Assembly: GCA_933207985.1 (NCBI GenBank)
Contig: OW240912.1
Coordinates: 75,513,594-75,577,593, forward strand
DNA length: 64,000 nt
From: Pelobates cultripes
Lineage: Eukaryota > Chordata > Amphibia > Anura > Pelobatidae
Direction: 5' to 3'
Shown: piece by piece, positions 44,815 to 57,350 of the stretch
Position numbering within the stretch: position 1 is the stretch's first letter
How the letters are laid out: each line of letters begins with the position of its first letter
Notes under the pieces: model-generated
What the model was told of the DNA's origin: nothing
The model's input: the letters and a program-made list of their open reading frames with translations, nothing else
Databases searched by the model: none
Program-made: the position numbers and the translations under genes

Positions 44815-45840
44815 AGAAAATACATAGTTACATAGGTGAAAATAGTTACATAGACTTTCTTAAAAAAACATTTTCTGTTGATCCAAAGGAATGCAAAAAA
44901 AACCCCAGTCTGAAGCACTTCCAGATTGCGACAAACTAGCAAAAAATTCCATCTTGACCCTGGAATGGCAGTCCGATATCTCCTTGGATCGGGAAGCCCC
45001 AGTAATGAAAAATTATCTCCCTGTATATTATGATTTTGCAGGTATTTATCTAATTGTTGTTTAAACATCTCTGTAGAATCTGATGAAACTACTTCTTCAC
45101 GCAGAGAAGTCCATTTCCTTACTGTCCTTTCTTCCAGTCTAAATGTGTGACCTTGTGTACTATGTATAGCCCTGTTTATGAATATATCTCCAGACAATAA
45201 TTTGTATTGGCCCTGAATATATTTGTATAATGTTATCATATCCCCTCTGAGGCGTCATTTTTGCAAACTAAAGCGTTTTAAATTTGTTAAACTTTCTTCA
45301 TTACTAAAATGCTTCATTCCTTCAGATCAATTTTGTAGCCTGCCCCTGCACTTTTCCTAGTGCCATAATATCCTTTTTTAGAACAGGTGCCCAAAATTGA
45401 ACCGCATATTCAAGGTGTGGTCTTACCAGCGATTTATAAAGAGGCAAAATTATATTTTCATCCCGAGAATTAAGGCCCCTATATATACATAGCAATATCT
45501 TACTGTCCTTAGCATCTGCTGATTGACATTGCACATTGTTGCCTAGTTTGTTGTCTATAACAATTCCCAAATTCTACTCGTGTGTTGTTATCCCTAACTC
45601 ACTGCCATTTAAGTTGCATGTGCATTCTTTACCCTGAAGTGTAAATTTCATCTACCATTTGAGTGCCTAGTCCCTCAATCTATCTAAATCCGTTCTGTAG
45701 CAAATCAATTTCCTGCTAACATTGTATTACTTTACAGATTTTTGTGTCATCTGCAAACATTGAAACATGACTTTCAATGTCTATTTCAAGATTTATTAAT
45801 ATGTTAAATGGAAGTGGTCCCAGAACAGATCCCTAAGGGA
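44815..45840 (-). mobile_element. CR1/L2-type LINE, 5'-truncated, minus strand
   Basis: It starts (minus) in the reverse transcriptase with a GVP.GSVLGPLPFNILIN block (about 45838-45790) and MFADDTKICK (catalytic FADD, about 45760), followed by MGIVIDNKLG (45570), a RPHLEYAVQFWAPVLKKDI block (about 45420-45360), and the C-terminal RTVRKWTSLREEVVSSDS...FKQQLDKYL (45120-45040). It closes in TAACTATGTA-type repeats (about 44830-44810), the usual 3' end of such LINEs. Stops (one in the GVP-G motif) show it is dead. The FADDTK motif and the RPHLEYA block are typical of CR1/L2. Confidence 0.85.
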
Positions 45841-47240
45841 CACCATTTACCACTTTTGTCGTCCAAAATTATATTGCGCTATTGTATATGCTACTTCCCT
45901 AGTGTTCATATAAAAAGTATGGCAGTCACTGCCCTTATGCCTTACAGACAAGCGTATGGTCTCATCATTGTGAATTTCACACCTCCAGTCATCCACTCAA
46001 CATTGTGCATTTTCCCCTGCTGTTTGCTTAGGACCTTGATTACAACCCCTTCCTGGATGAGTTCCTCTCCACTTGGTGGACCAAATGGCATATTTAGATA
46101 GGGGCTTGTGCACACCTCTCATTCCCTAAATCTAGGGAACATTTTATCTTCAGTTTTTGTGTCCCTGTGAAATTTTTACAGTTCAGTGCACCCAGTTCAT
46201 GTCTGAACTGCTACAGTGTTTCTGGAGCCAGTGTGGAGTTTGCTACCACCCACATACTAACGTACTATGTTTAATGTACTTACCTTCTCCCGCTGCTCTC
46301 CTTGTTGGACCACACTTCTCCCCTCCTCAGGTCACGTAGCCCAAACACTCCATGCGGCAACGCGACCTGAACAGGGAAATATTCATACTAGATAAACAAT
46401 TACAAGAACACACTCTCAAATACCAAAAGTAGAAACCATGACAGAGTACAAACACATAAGGGTTTAAATATATCTAAAACACTCTGATTGGTTAGAATGG
46501 GCCCTTTGACCCAATAATGTGTGTGCATTTTGATGAAGTAACAATGCACCCACGTTCATGTCAATCATGACACGGTCAGAGACGAAGACATTTAGGGAGG
46601 TGAAACTGCAGCGCCCGGTGGTCTTTTTGTTAATGGACAGGATCCAGGTAAGTCTCTCTCTCTTCTCCATGTGACCACACCAATCGAGTGTGGTCACGCA
46701 GAGGTGCCTAACAGACTCCATTCTAAAATGCTGTGACGTCACACTGACCCTTAAAGGGACCATGTCATTCAAGCAACCCCATTATGAAATATTTTGGAGT
46801 CACAGAAATGTGGACCAATCAGAATTTTTTTTGATAATTTGATTGTTTTGGGGGCGCGGTTCATCACCCTGCTTGTTACAATCAGAAACATTGTTAGCCT
46901 ATACAATGCTAATTTGGGCCCTTATTTCTTGCCCTATCATGGTTTCTGCCTTGATACATGTTAGTGCTTCTGGTAGGTCTCTCTTAAAATATTCTGAGAT
47001 TGACCATGGCTTGTATTTAACTTTGTGTTTTTCTTGTATCCTGACCCGCCTTGTTTATTACCTTGAGTATTTCTGGTATCCTGACCTGGTTTGTTATTCT
47101 GTTTATCCATATCTCTATATTCCAGACCTTGGCTAATACTGACTTTGTTTTTATCTTTCTTACATTAAATCTGTCCACTCTAAGGTCTGGTAATAAATCT
47201 ATCTAATACCTCTGTTTGTGGGATTCACCATTCCTGTAAG
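45840..47240. other. No gene recognised
   Basis: Mixed sequence. A TTAA with AGGGACCATG at about 46752 could be a MITE end. ORFs (97 and 102 codons) lack recognisable domains. Confidence 0.3.
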
Positions 47241-47960
47241 TTGAGGTACGACCCTCTGACACTATGTTTGCATTTCAATGGCACCTTAAAGGGCATGTTG
47301 TATACATTTGTGGAGTCTGAAGACAAAGACTGTGAAAGATACTTTCTTTACCTACTTTTTGCTTATAGAGAGTTTATGCAGGAATCCACAGGGTTCTCCT
47401 CCTTTGGACTCCCCTATGGCTGTAAAGTGCAGAGACGGCTCAGATTGTTCTAGGATAATTAGGGGGTTCACCATTTTAGATACTCATCTGGTGGAGTATG
47501 TGGTCAAACTCCAGGACTCACTGAATAACCTTATGGAACATTAGTATTATTATAGACCAACTCCAAGGAGGCCCAGTCCAAGCAAAAGGCCTGCTATGAC
47601 CACAGAGCCAATGATAGGAGATTTGTTGAAGAGCAAGATGTATATGAGTTAGTGCCCTCCCACCAGAAGAAACTGCTGGGGCTGAACTGTAATATGTTTT
47701 TTGATGCCTAAATGAGACCACCTACGTCGTACCAATGGATAGTCAAGAAAGAAAGCAAAAGTTATTCCATATAAATATGCTTAACTATGAGCATAAGGAG
47801 TCAATAATTGCTGTCTGTAGTCTACCAACAGAAGATCAGTAAGATGATTTCTTCTTGTTCTGCTTAAAAGAAGGTGCGCAAAATGAGTCTATAAATGCAG
47901 TAGGGATAAGGGAGCATGTATCAACCACCTAGAGAGACCAACTATAAGCTGTGGTGCAAG
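47241..47960 (+). pseudogene. Ty3/Gypsy integrase C-terminal fragment
   Basis: The 47241 frame reads HFNGTLKGMLYTFVESEDKD then YFLYLLFAYREF, STGFSSFGLPYG, which is the end of the integrase catalytic core: the N.TLK and YLLFAYRE...STGFSPFELLYGR-type pattern is diagnostic. After frame changes, VVKLQDSLNNLMEH (47500-47540) and a KACYDHRANDRRFVEE-like piece (about 47590-47630) match the linker region. Integrase inserts element cDNA. No LTR, protease or RT nearby. Confidence 0.8.
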
Positions 47961-48329
47961 CTTATTGTGATTTGTTCATTAGTAAGCCTGAGATCACTGT
48001 GATGGAGCTCCCGTACGCTGACCAATTACCTCCGACTAGTCTGTTTCTTCGCTGCCACAGGAGACTCTGGGGCGCTTGAGACGCCGTTGCCGATTCTTGA
48101 CTGGGGTCTCTTAGGAACTCTTTCACCCAACCAGGCTGCAGATCTCTTCTTCCATGCAGGTATCGTCCCTTTTGCCTTTTTCTATTCTTCTCCCAGGCAG
48201 GTATTGTGATTGTAGTCACCATCACTGGGGATGGAAGGCAGACACTATGTGGGTCCCCAGATTCCACTTGTATTTTAGCACCCAGTATTGGTGCCGGGTA
48301 TGTTGAATGTATTGACTTTCCCCTTCCCC

Positions 48330-48570
48330 TTTTTCCTGTCCAATTTTTCCCCCAGCTGGGCGTTGTCTCATTTTCCCAGGAACACTGCCAAACCAGTTTA
48401 AACTAGCTGCCCTGTCACTCCTCCATCTCCCATTTGGTTCTCAGTCCTTGCTATTGTCTGGTCCCACCATTCCTTGTACTATAGCGCTCTATTTACCCTG
48501 TTGTATGTAAATGAGGCTGTTAGGGCGTAAATATGTGTGCTATGTATATTAAAGTTATTTGTTGTTTTCA
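48330..48570 (+). repeat. Dispersed repeat F, copy 1 (partial)
   Basis: Shared words with 57520-57670: CACTGCCAAACCAGTTTAAACT, CCTCCATCTCCCAT, CTTGTACTATAG. Non-coding, family unnamed. Confidence 0.55.
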
Positions 48571-48599
48571 CCAAGTGTTGTCTGATTTTTAGGAAAAGA

Positions 48600-49600
48600 G
48601 CTGGATAAGCAGACAGTGGGACCAGAGATAGGTGCCCTCGAAGGCACAGGGGGAATATAGCCCTAGCACTAGCCCAGTGTCAGGTCATCTTTAGGAACTT
48701 TGCCTTACAGTTTCAGTGTATTCCAAGAGACCGATTTCAATCATTGAACACTTATTGGTACTGGCAGACCCTATTATTAGATAGTTTTCTCTTGATTGAT
48801 ACACCAGGTCTTATCAGTCACTTAGGTTCAGACTCATATTTGACCTTATACTGCAGCACGGACTGATAGCACTGCTAGGCACACCTGACTGTCTCTGGTA
48901 TTTGATTGCAGAACCAGAGTGATTTCAGGTGACGACTATTTACTCCTTAGGTCCATTACCAGCTTGTTCCACTAGAGTTCATTATCCTTCCTTTATCTTA
49001 CTAGCCGACATTGACTTATAAAGGTATTCTCTATATACATTCCGCTGGGATTTATATCCATTCTAGAAGTGAACCGACTTTTGCAGTTTCCTAGTGTCTC
49101 GAAAGTTACTCAGAGTGCACGGCATGTTTTAGAGGAGTTTACAGGCTGCTACTTATATAGAATTTTTTTAGCCAGCACTCCTTCTCGAAACTTACCCGAG
49201 CTGCTTGCCTTTTTTCTGCATATAGCAATACTCTCTGCAAGTACCTCTAGGACTAATAGCGATCTCATTAGATCTCTTTACACTCTACAGTTGTACTTTC
49301 ATTAGGTTCCTCAAATTTTGGGCATTTACCAACAGCAGAGATACTATGAGATGATAACCTGGCTGGCATTCGATACTATTATACTTCTTTTAAATCCTCA
49401 TTAACAGATTCCATACCTTAGTGCCATCGTACTATCTGTTAGTGTCAGTGATTATCTGTTTGTATACCACTAGGTTACTCGTATTAGGGTAACAGTTTTT
49501 AGCACCTATTTTAGGTTCACCTTTTGTACAGTAGCACATTTGTTTTTTCTGTATCATATTTACTTATAATAAAATTTATTTATTTTTCTTTAATTGTACT
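48600..49600 (+). mobile_element. Relative of the 19.35-21.7 kb hammerhead element
   Basis: Blocks align with the minus strand of 20900-21060 and beyond: CAGAGATAGGTGCCCT-CGAAGGCACAGG, then AGAGACCGAT, AGTCACTTAG-TTCAGACT and CACGGACTGAT. It also shares ACAG...AGCACCTA with 21590. The GTGCCCT/AGGGCAC-type hairpin is kept. No hammerhead core found here, so the copy begins downstream of it. Confidence 0.5.
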
Positions 49601-49909
49601 AGTCAAGTGCTTTGTCTGTTAGTTCTCCTTATAGACTTAGACACTTAGTCTTGAATTTAGAATTGACTATCTATACTCCCTAGGCACACTACCTTTGCTC
49701 TCTTACATTACATTTGGGGTTACCCCCCGTTCTCTCAGTGTACGTAATATTTTGGTTCTATTCTTGTTCTTTTGTTTTCAATTTCTTTATCAATTATTAG
49801 TTATTTTCTTTTTAAATTTTATATTAATAAAAGTAAAATTTTAATACATTAGCAATATTCACAGTATTTTAACATTTATCATTATCTTTATTAGTTATAG
49901 CTAGCTTAA

Positions 49910-50721
49910 AGGGACACTATAGTCATCTAAACTCATGAGCTTGATGTAGTTGTTCTGGTGAATATAGTCAGTCCCTGCAGGTGTTTTGCTGTAAATACTG
50001 CCTTTTCAGAGGGAAAGCAGTATTTACATTGCTCCCTAGGGACGCCTCTAGTAGCAGTCACTCAGATGGCCACTAGAGGTGTTTCCTGGGTGCAGCACTA
50101 ACGTTTAGTGTCTCCACGCTCTGCATGGAGTCGCTGAACTTTCCCCATAAAGATGCATTGAGTCAATACATCTTTATAAGGAGATGCTGATTGGCCAGCG
50201 TGGCTTTTTGTCACGCATTTACAATAGCCTTCTGATGTTTTCCTAGGGGAAAGCATTGGATTGGCTGAGATGGTCATTTCTGATGATCTCAACCAATGAG
50301 GTGGATCGGGGTTGGAGCCAGCACTGGCGGACCTGCATGGCACTGGATTAAAGGTAAGTTTTCTACTTATTTACTGGGAGATAGGGGGAAGGAAACGAAA
50401 TAGTGCTTTTAACAATATCTGGTCAGGAATACACATTTGTATTTGAACTACTTTAGCTTATTGTAGTGGTTCTGAGGCAAAGAGAATGTCCCTACAGCCT
50501 TAGCAATGCAAACACTGGCTTTTCTAAGAACTAGTGTCCTAATGCAATCGTAGCGATTGCCGCTCATGAGAATAAGGTTCCCAATGTCAGTTGACGTAGG
50601 GGCAGGGAGAGACTATTAAGCAATACTGCACCACAGGATTGGGCACACGAGTGAGAGGAGCCCTACAGGGTACTATAGTGCTAGGAATACAATTTTTTTA
50701 TTCCTAGCCTGTAGTTTCCCT
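49910..50721. mobile_element. TTAA-flanked element, 812 bp, no ORF
   Basis: TTAA on both sides (49906-49909, 50722-50725), ends AGGGACACTATAG and CTGTAGTTTCCCT. Inside: TAGAGGCGTCC-type arms (AGTAGCAGTCACTCAG...), a TGCATTGAGTCAATACATC palindrome. Non-autonomous, piggyBac/Kolobok-type target. Confidence 0.65.
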
Positions 50722-50883
50722 TTAAGCCTGTGAGACCTACATTTTTAATAGCATAGGTGGAGAAAAGAAAAAAAAAGAAGGGAGTGTAGTAGGGGCTTTG
50801 CAGACTAGGTTGCAATTGCATTTCTCTTGCCCCTATTGTTGCACAACTGGCTATTCTAGAACACATGCTATTGATCTTATTAA

Positions 50884-51090
50884 AGGGACATTATAGGCAC
50901 CTAGACCACTTCATCGCAAAGAAGTGGTCTGAGTGCCTTGCTCCTCCATTTTAACCCTGCAAGTAAAAACATTGCCTTAAGTAAAGCTACCTTTTTACTA
51001 TCTACAGGTGGTAGTCAGGGACCTAAATGGCCACCACAGCTCTAAAGCATTAGAAATACACATTTATATTCCTAATGCTATAGTGTCCCT
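50884..51090. mobile_element. TTAA-flanked MITE, 207 bp
   Basis: TTAA on both sides (50880-50883, 51091-51094), ends AGGGACATTATAGG and GCTATAGTGTCCCT. The left end holds a hairpin, CACCTAGACCACTTC.../...GAAGTGGTCTGAGTG. Confidence 0.8.
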
Positions 51091-51094
51091 TTAA

Positions 51095-52500
51095 AGCTGC
51101 ATAAATACATCCATCATTGTTGAAAACCACCACTACCACAAATGTGTCAATTAATTCTACTGTCCTGGATTTAATGCAAACACAGCAAAGCATATTGCTC
51201 ACCTGTCCCATTATTTATCACAATGGAGAGAGCAACACAGTCTGAACAAACTAAGTGCATACATATAAGGTTAATATTTATACACATTTTTTCAATAGCA
51301 ACATTTATAAATATAACATGGTTAAGATAACAGCACCACACAATGGAAGGGTTATTATCTTCACTATATATATTATCGTCAATATAATTCCCATCCATTT
51401 TCCAGATGCTGTTATATAAACAGGTGCTAGACAGGTGTTAAGTACTGTTAATCCATAATGCACGTCTACCAGTGCACAGTATTCCATGTAAATAATTGAC
51501 TTGAAATTGTCTTTGTATAGAAAGTGAAAAGTAAGCCCAACTCAATACACAAATTTAAATAGAAATGGAAAGTAATCAAATATTAAACATATTATTAAAT
51601 ATTAACAAAATTAAATATGTTAAAACATTACACAATCATAGCTAAAAAAAATATTTTTTTAATCTCTCTTTTTCCCTTTTTTTTGGGAGAGGAGACTTTT
51701 GAAGAATAGATAAATTAAACTAGGATATACAATTAAGTACATGTAATAGATATATCGATTATTTAAAGTTAAATCACATATTATAACATTTACAATCTAG
51801 TATTTTATAATATCTGAATTTATTTAACACATTTTATTTATGCTGTATTGAGGCTTTCTATTGGTATTGAGAATTTTGGGACACGGTGGTATAAGTAGCA
51901 AAATTGTATTCTACCTCTACCGTTGAACCTCCATTTTCAAAAGTATTCTCAAGTGGAAAAATTTACCTTCCCTTGGCCTTTGTGTAGTGAAGCATAACTA
52001 ACCAGGTTTGCTTGATAACTTTGCAGGGCACATGCATACATACACAGATACACACAGACACTAAAACTAATTATCTATCTTCTCTTTCCTGCCTCAACAG
52101 GGGGGCTACAAAGGCATTCAGGGTTACATGGAATGGTACAATGGGGTGGGGGTACCTGGGTACTGTTGGCATCGTAACCACATATTTTTTTTCTTCATGG
52201 CCTGCTTCATTCAACAGGGATATATCTTATCCAACCAGGGTCTACATACTACAAAATATATGCTGTAGTGGTTATGGTGCCACGGGAGCCCTCGTGCCAT
52301 CCCAGGGTAAGCAGTCAAACTGTTTGTAGTACTGAATTTGAAGTAGATCATCTTTCAGCCATCTAGCCAGGTATCCAGGGAGTTGAATTGTATGCTATCA
52401 CATACAAAAATAAAATTGCAGCAAGCACAGAATGTGCAGATATGCTGGATCACTGAGTGGATGGGCCTAAAAGCATTGCAGTCTTATGTGGATTCAATTC
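51095..52500. other. No gene recognised; partial MITE
   Basis: AT-rich. About 52155-52285 holds inverted words GTTGGCATCGTAACCAC and GTGGTTATGGTGCC that resemble a damaged MITE. No domain-bearing ORF. Confidence 0.3.
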
Positions 52501-53400
52501 TCCCCTACTAGAAGGAAGGTCCTTTGGACAAACTGAAGAAGTCCATTACAGCACTTTCAAATGCATTGAGAGACTGTCTATGGAGGGGCAGTACTGTATT
52601 CACTGATTGTGGTGGTCCTAAGACACCATGGAAGTTAACCTTGTTGAGGACATTGTAGAGAACATACAGAAAAGACTGTCTTTCTAGTACAATCTTGCAT
52701 CTCTGTTCTACTCCAAAGAGTTTGTCCAGACTTTGAGGTGATAGCCCATGCTTCCTGTGCAAAGTCCAGCGTTCTCATTGGCAGTATTTGGTGGGCACCT
52801 ATTGATAAGGGATCTAACTGAGTCAGAAACATTAGTCTCAAACAACATTATGCAGATACCTTGTTAACTTTCAAGTCAGGATGAAATAAGGATTGGCCTA
52901 CTTCTCTACATAGCAGCTGACTTCTACTGCACTGATATTTTGTATTAGTTCAGGACTTGGCGCTGTTTCCTTTTCATGTTTTTCTTTTCTAATATCTGTA
53001 CAGAAGAGGCTGAACTGTTCCATGACTTGTAAATAAGGGCCCTGTTCCTCAATATGATTAGAGAGTGCTGATGGACTTTCATTTGGCAAAAGCCGTGTTA
53101 CTATGACCTGGTTTTCACCATCTCAAGATGTGGCATTGTGTTGTTTTTCCTTTATAATTGCATTTTTCCCTTTATATCTGTCCTCTAGCTTGCTGACAAA
53201 AAAAGCATCACTTCAATTTAGCAGTTGTTCCTATTCAGTTATCCCTGCTGAAAACAAATTAAACTGAAAAGGACTAAGAGCAAGACCTTTGTAGAGAACA
53301 TCAATTTGTGTTTGAGTCAAAACTACATTGGAAAGATTAATTACATTTAGAACTTTTTCTTTCTCCGGGGAGTAGCTCTGCCAAGTGAGCATCTATCACA
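52500..53400 (-). pseudogene. Retroelement ORF relic, possibly Penelope-like N-terminal region
   Basis: On the minus strand a frame around 53365-53260 reads LNVINLSNVVLTQTQIDVLY then KGLALSPFQFNLFSAG. The NLS...LT..Q...L.KGL..SP pattern resembles the N-terminal conserved block I associate with Penelope-like proteins. Further frames follow: 53089-52898 (LPNESPSALSNHIEEQGPYL..., hydrophilic) and 52762-52508 (LYVLYNVLNKVNFHGVLGPP...), both protein-like but unrecognised, with stops between. It could also be a processed pseudogene of a host gene that I do not recognise. Confidence 0.35.
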
Positions 53401-54040
53401 TTCTTTTTTTCTTGCACTTCTTTTTGTCTTCTTTACAGCCTCTGGTTGCCTGTTTCTTCCAAAAAAATACAGATTTTTTTTTCTCATAACAATGTTGCTT
53501 TCTTTATTATCCTGTTGAAGTGCAAAACGAGTAGCAAAGAGAGTTACTGAAGAAAACTACATAGGAGTTATGATTCCCAGTCCCTCCTGGTTGTTAGGGC
53601 CCTTTAGGTCACCGATCTATTTATTTAAGCTTTTTTTCCCTCTTACAACTTACACAGCCAGTAATCTTTTATGTATGTATGTGTTCTTTTTAGAATAATT
53701 CATAAAAAATTAACTGAGTCCATTTCAGAACAACATAATGCATGGCAAATTCAGATCATTTAATGATCTGAATTAATGATCTGAATTTTACCCTGAATGT
53801 TTTTGGCAAAATGTATGTCAGGGAAATAAACTTTAATAAATAGCATTCCATGCTTAATAGGACACTAGATAAAAGAGCAAATAGAGTCCTTACATATGTA
53901 TGTACATATGTATAAAAATACACTTTTTCGTTGTGACTCTTTTGGAGGTTACCATTGCTTCAAAAATAATGGTCTCATTACAATCATAAAATGAAATAGG
54001 TAAATATCTGCTGTAAGCTTTCGCTAGTAAAAACAGCCAA
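53400..54040. other. No gene recognised
   Basis: AT-rich; it includes a short ATTTAATGATCTGAATTAAT-type inverted pair near 53757-53787. Confidence 0.35.
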
Positions 54041-54043
54041 TAG

Positions 54044-55934
54044 GGGGCAGAGCCTGGAGACCGACCTGAGCAGACGCACGATCAATGGGTTCCTCACCTA
54101 TATTAATTGAACAGATTATTATTATTATTACCCCTGTTACCGGGAAGAACACCCCACAGCCATCTACCCAACATGGGAAGAAAAACAAAAAAATAGAAGC
54201 CCAACAGACCCAGGCATAGCGTTACCATTGGCGATCTTTTCCACCAAGCACACGGTGCCTGTGGGCCAAAGATGGCCACCGAGCTCGGGGACTACTTTGA
54301 CTCCTCTGAAGATTTCAGCCTGATGGACAACACAGGTGAATTGCCTCCCTCTTGCCAATCACAACCAGTTCCCACAAATGGCGACACAGGGCCAATGACC
54401 AAAGCCACACTGAAGACTATGCTGGGAGAATTGCAGTGTTTCAGGTGGACATGGCCCAACTACGCACCAACTTCACAGGCCTGACAGGCCACATAGGAAT
54501 GGTGGAGGCCTCAGCTGTCAAACACACCCAATCAATCACAGAATTACAAACTGAAGTGCAGGCGCTCAAAATGCAGCAAGCGAAGTATGAACAGCGTTTC
54601 GCAGCACTAGAGGACCAGAGGCATTGCAACAATTAGAAGGTTAGAGGGGTATCCGAGGACATTCCCACTACGGAACTTCCACACCTCATTCGGAGGTTGT
54701 TGGGAACATTGCTGGTGCCTAAACAAGCCAAGACCATCACCCCCGAAGCAGTCATCAGAGTCCCGTAACCCCGGAGGGGAGCAGAATCGGCCCCCAGGGA
54801 CCTGGTATTATGGTTCTGTGGCACTGCAGAAAGAACAGCGGTGCTGACAGCCCTCAAGGGAACTGCCACCTATGATTTTGAAAATATGAAGCTTTCCATC
54901 TACTCAGACCTGTCAGGGGGCACTCTACAGTGGCGGTCGTCCCTCCGACCATTCACAACACTTTTACAGCAGCACAAGACAAGATATCGCTGGCGCTTGC
55001 CTAGGGCTCTGCAAATCATACAAGGCGATACCTTACACTTCATCTCAGATCTGCGAGGAACAGTTTATCTGCTGAGCACGCTCAACCTTCTGGAAGACTC
55101 CCTACAGATCCCAAGCAGAACCGACCATAACGAGGAACAGATGGGACCCAACGAAGGTTATACCATTCATACCCAGGGGGAAAAGAACCAACATGTATGC
55201 AGCTTCTACTACTTGAATCAAGGAACTTTCTCATTGACTCTCTCCTTCTCTCTAAACAGGGACTATAGTTCACAGCGGTTTGAAAGTTGTTTTGTTTTAT
55301 TTATGTTAGGAACCCTTACTATATTTTACTTTCACACTTGGTAAAAATAAAAAAATTTTAAAAATAAAAAATTATCCAATTTTCTTTTGTACCAACTCCC
55401 CCCACCACCTATAAACTGCAGAATAAGCATAACCAGCTATGGAAAAGTCCAGAGGTATGCTCACACTTACTGTAGGGCCTGTTATGCTAAAGAGTAGCTA
55501 TAACCCATGTGGTGACACCATAGGATAATCGGCTTCTCGTCCACAAAATAATGTTGCTGGATCCCACATAGACCAAACACCCAAGTCCCACTTCCTATTC
55601 ATTTCACCATTCTGTACTAGCTGGCTCACACAACGAGCCTAAGACCCACTCTAAAAATAGCGGAAATGACGACACACTTGCCATCTTGCTACCACAGCAA
55701 GACCTAACACGACCAGATTTAGACAGGACAAACTCACACAATCCCATAGATACACAAAAAACATAAAACCCTCAGCTCCCCCGCCAAGCCAACCAGAGAT
55801 GTATGACAATGTAATAATGCCTGATTATTGTTGAGAAGGTTTGACTTGCTATATCTCTTTTGGAATGTGCTCACTGTTACTCTCACAGTGGAGAGCTGTT
55901 CAGAAATAAAGAATTACAAATAAAATAAAAATAC
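54044..55934 (+). mobile_element. ORF1-only L1 (HAL1-like), with possible target duplication
   Basis: The element runs from a 5' untranslated start GGGGGCAGAGCCTGG to an A-rich end (AATAAAGAATTACAAATAAA, about 55905-55924). CCAATAG stands on both sides (54037-54043 and 55935-55941), within the wider AAAACAGCCAATAG and AAAATACCCAATAG. It holds ORF1 and then about 550 bases that look like a 3' region, with no endonuclease or reverse transcriptase between. This resembles the half-LINEs of mammals. Confidence 0.6.
54272..55170 (+). pseudogene. L1 ORF1 protein, frameshifted
   Basis: Frame pieces in order: MATELGDYFDSSEDFSLMDN (54272), then from 54440 MAQLRTNFTGLTGHIGMVEA, TQSITELQTEVQALKMQQAK and YEQRFAALEDQ, a heptad-rich coiled coil; VRGVSEDIPTTELPHLIRRL (about 54640-54700), the start of the RRM; and from 54841 LTALKGTATYDFENMKLSIY, SDLSGGTLQWRSSLRPF, KTRYRWRLPRALQIIQGD (YRW-P signature). 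All L1 ORF1 domains are present in order (coiled coil, RRM, C-terminal domain). A stop near 54634 and frameshifts break it. Confidence 0.85.
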
Positions 55935-55941
55935 CCAATAG

Positions 55942-57350
55942 CTTGCAGCGGCTGCTAATTACCATCAAGTTTCCTACATTTCTAATGTCTTATAGTATAT
56001 TTCTAATCACAGCTGACAGATATCAACTGCTCACACGTAGCCTACCTGCAGGTAAGCACAAAAACACACGCCTGATCATACGCACTGAAACCTTTGTGGC
56101 CAGTAGGATAGGAAAGTAGCAGCTGATAGGTAAAACTCAGGTACAGAGTTAGAAGAAGACTTTTTGTTTCAATAGGACATATAGGGATTTAACTGTTGTC
56201 TACCTCTTTACACAAACCAGGCTCCCATAGAAAATAATGGGGCTCATAAGCTGCTACTTAAGGGCTGGTTTTCAGTAGACCCTTGTGGCTACTGTTAATA
56301 TGTTGCAGTAGGTAACCAGTCTCTGCTTGCTAAAAAGAGAGACAGGTATTTTAGCGAGCAGTGGCTGGCTGGTGAAAAGTAACACAAAAACAGTCATTAG
56401 TTTGTGTTTTGCTGATTCTTGAAAGCATAGCATTTTGTAGTTTGTACTTTTACCCTAATGCTGGTATAATTTTTTTTTCCCCAGGAGAAAATTGTGTAAA
56501 TAATTGAGTATGTTTTAGTTTTTCTCATTCTTTGTGTTCCTAGGATTACAGCCTGTCCTCTTGTAGACTGTGTTACCAGGGATATGAGGTCAGCTCTGTT
56601 TGATCTGAGTGGACATTTTCTCACAGTGCCTTTCCATAGAACAATAATTACTAAAACTTTTTTTTTATCAGTATCAGCCTTGAAATGTAGCTCCAGACAT
56701 AGCTACGGAAAATAAAACACTAGCATCTTTGTTTAAGTTCGGTAATTCTCTGTTGAAATCTATTTTCTCCCTCACAAAGCGTGCAGTTAAATCAGAGGCT
56801 GACCTAATTGTTTCCAAAGCAGTTTCATTCAGTTAGAAAATTGTTCATTTATTTATTTCACACTGTAATATTAAATTTGACTTTCTAATCTAGAGGATGC
56901 TGTGTTGATTCTAGTTCAAGGATACAAAAGGCAAAAAAAGTTAAATATGTTTATGTTATTTATTAAACAATTTTAAACAGTTTTTCTTTATTTAATTTCC
57001 TTTCACAAACAATTTTCACATATTTGCTGGATTTAATTATCAGATCCAGGTTTTACTCTACTATGTACTGTATAGATATTCTACCATTGAAGTCTAAAGG
57101 AAAATAACTATTTAGTAAGCAGAGCAAGCCCATCTGTTGAGACTTACTAAAGACATTACTAAAAATAAGATTATTAGTACACTAAAGTTAGTATAATCTT
57201 CAATTTTACAACATGACAGGAGGCTTCATATTTTGCAATTTTAATGCTGAGAAAGGAATAGAAAACCAACAAAAAAATCTGAATAGTGGGATGAGAGACA
57301 TGGACCGTAACCCCATCAAAGAAAAAGGAAAAACCATCCACGTTTGTGAC
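55942..57350. other. No gene recognised
   Basis: AT-rich. Short frames only; no domain or terminal repeats. Confidence 0.35.

Noticed and set aside
48600..49600. Hammerhead in the 48.6-kb relative
   Set aside because: I searched both strands by eye for CTGANGA and GAAAC and found no paired set.
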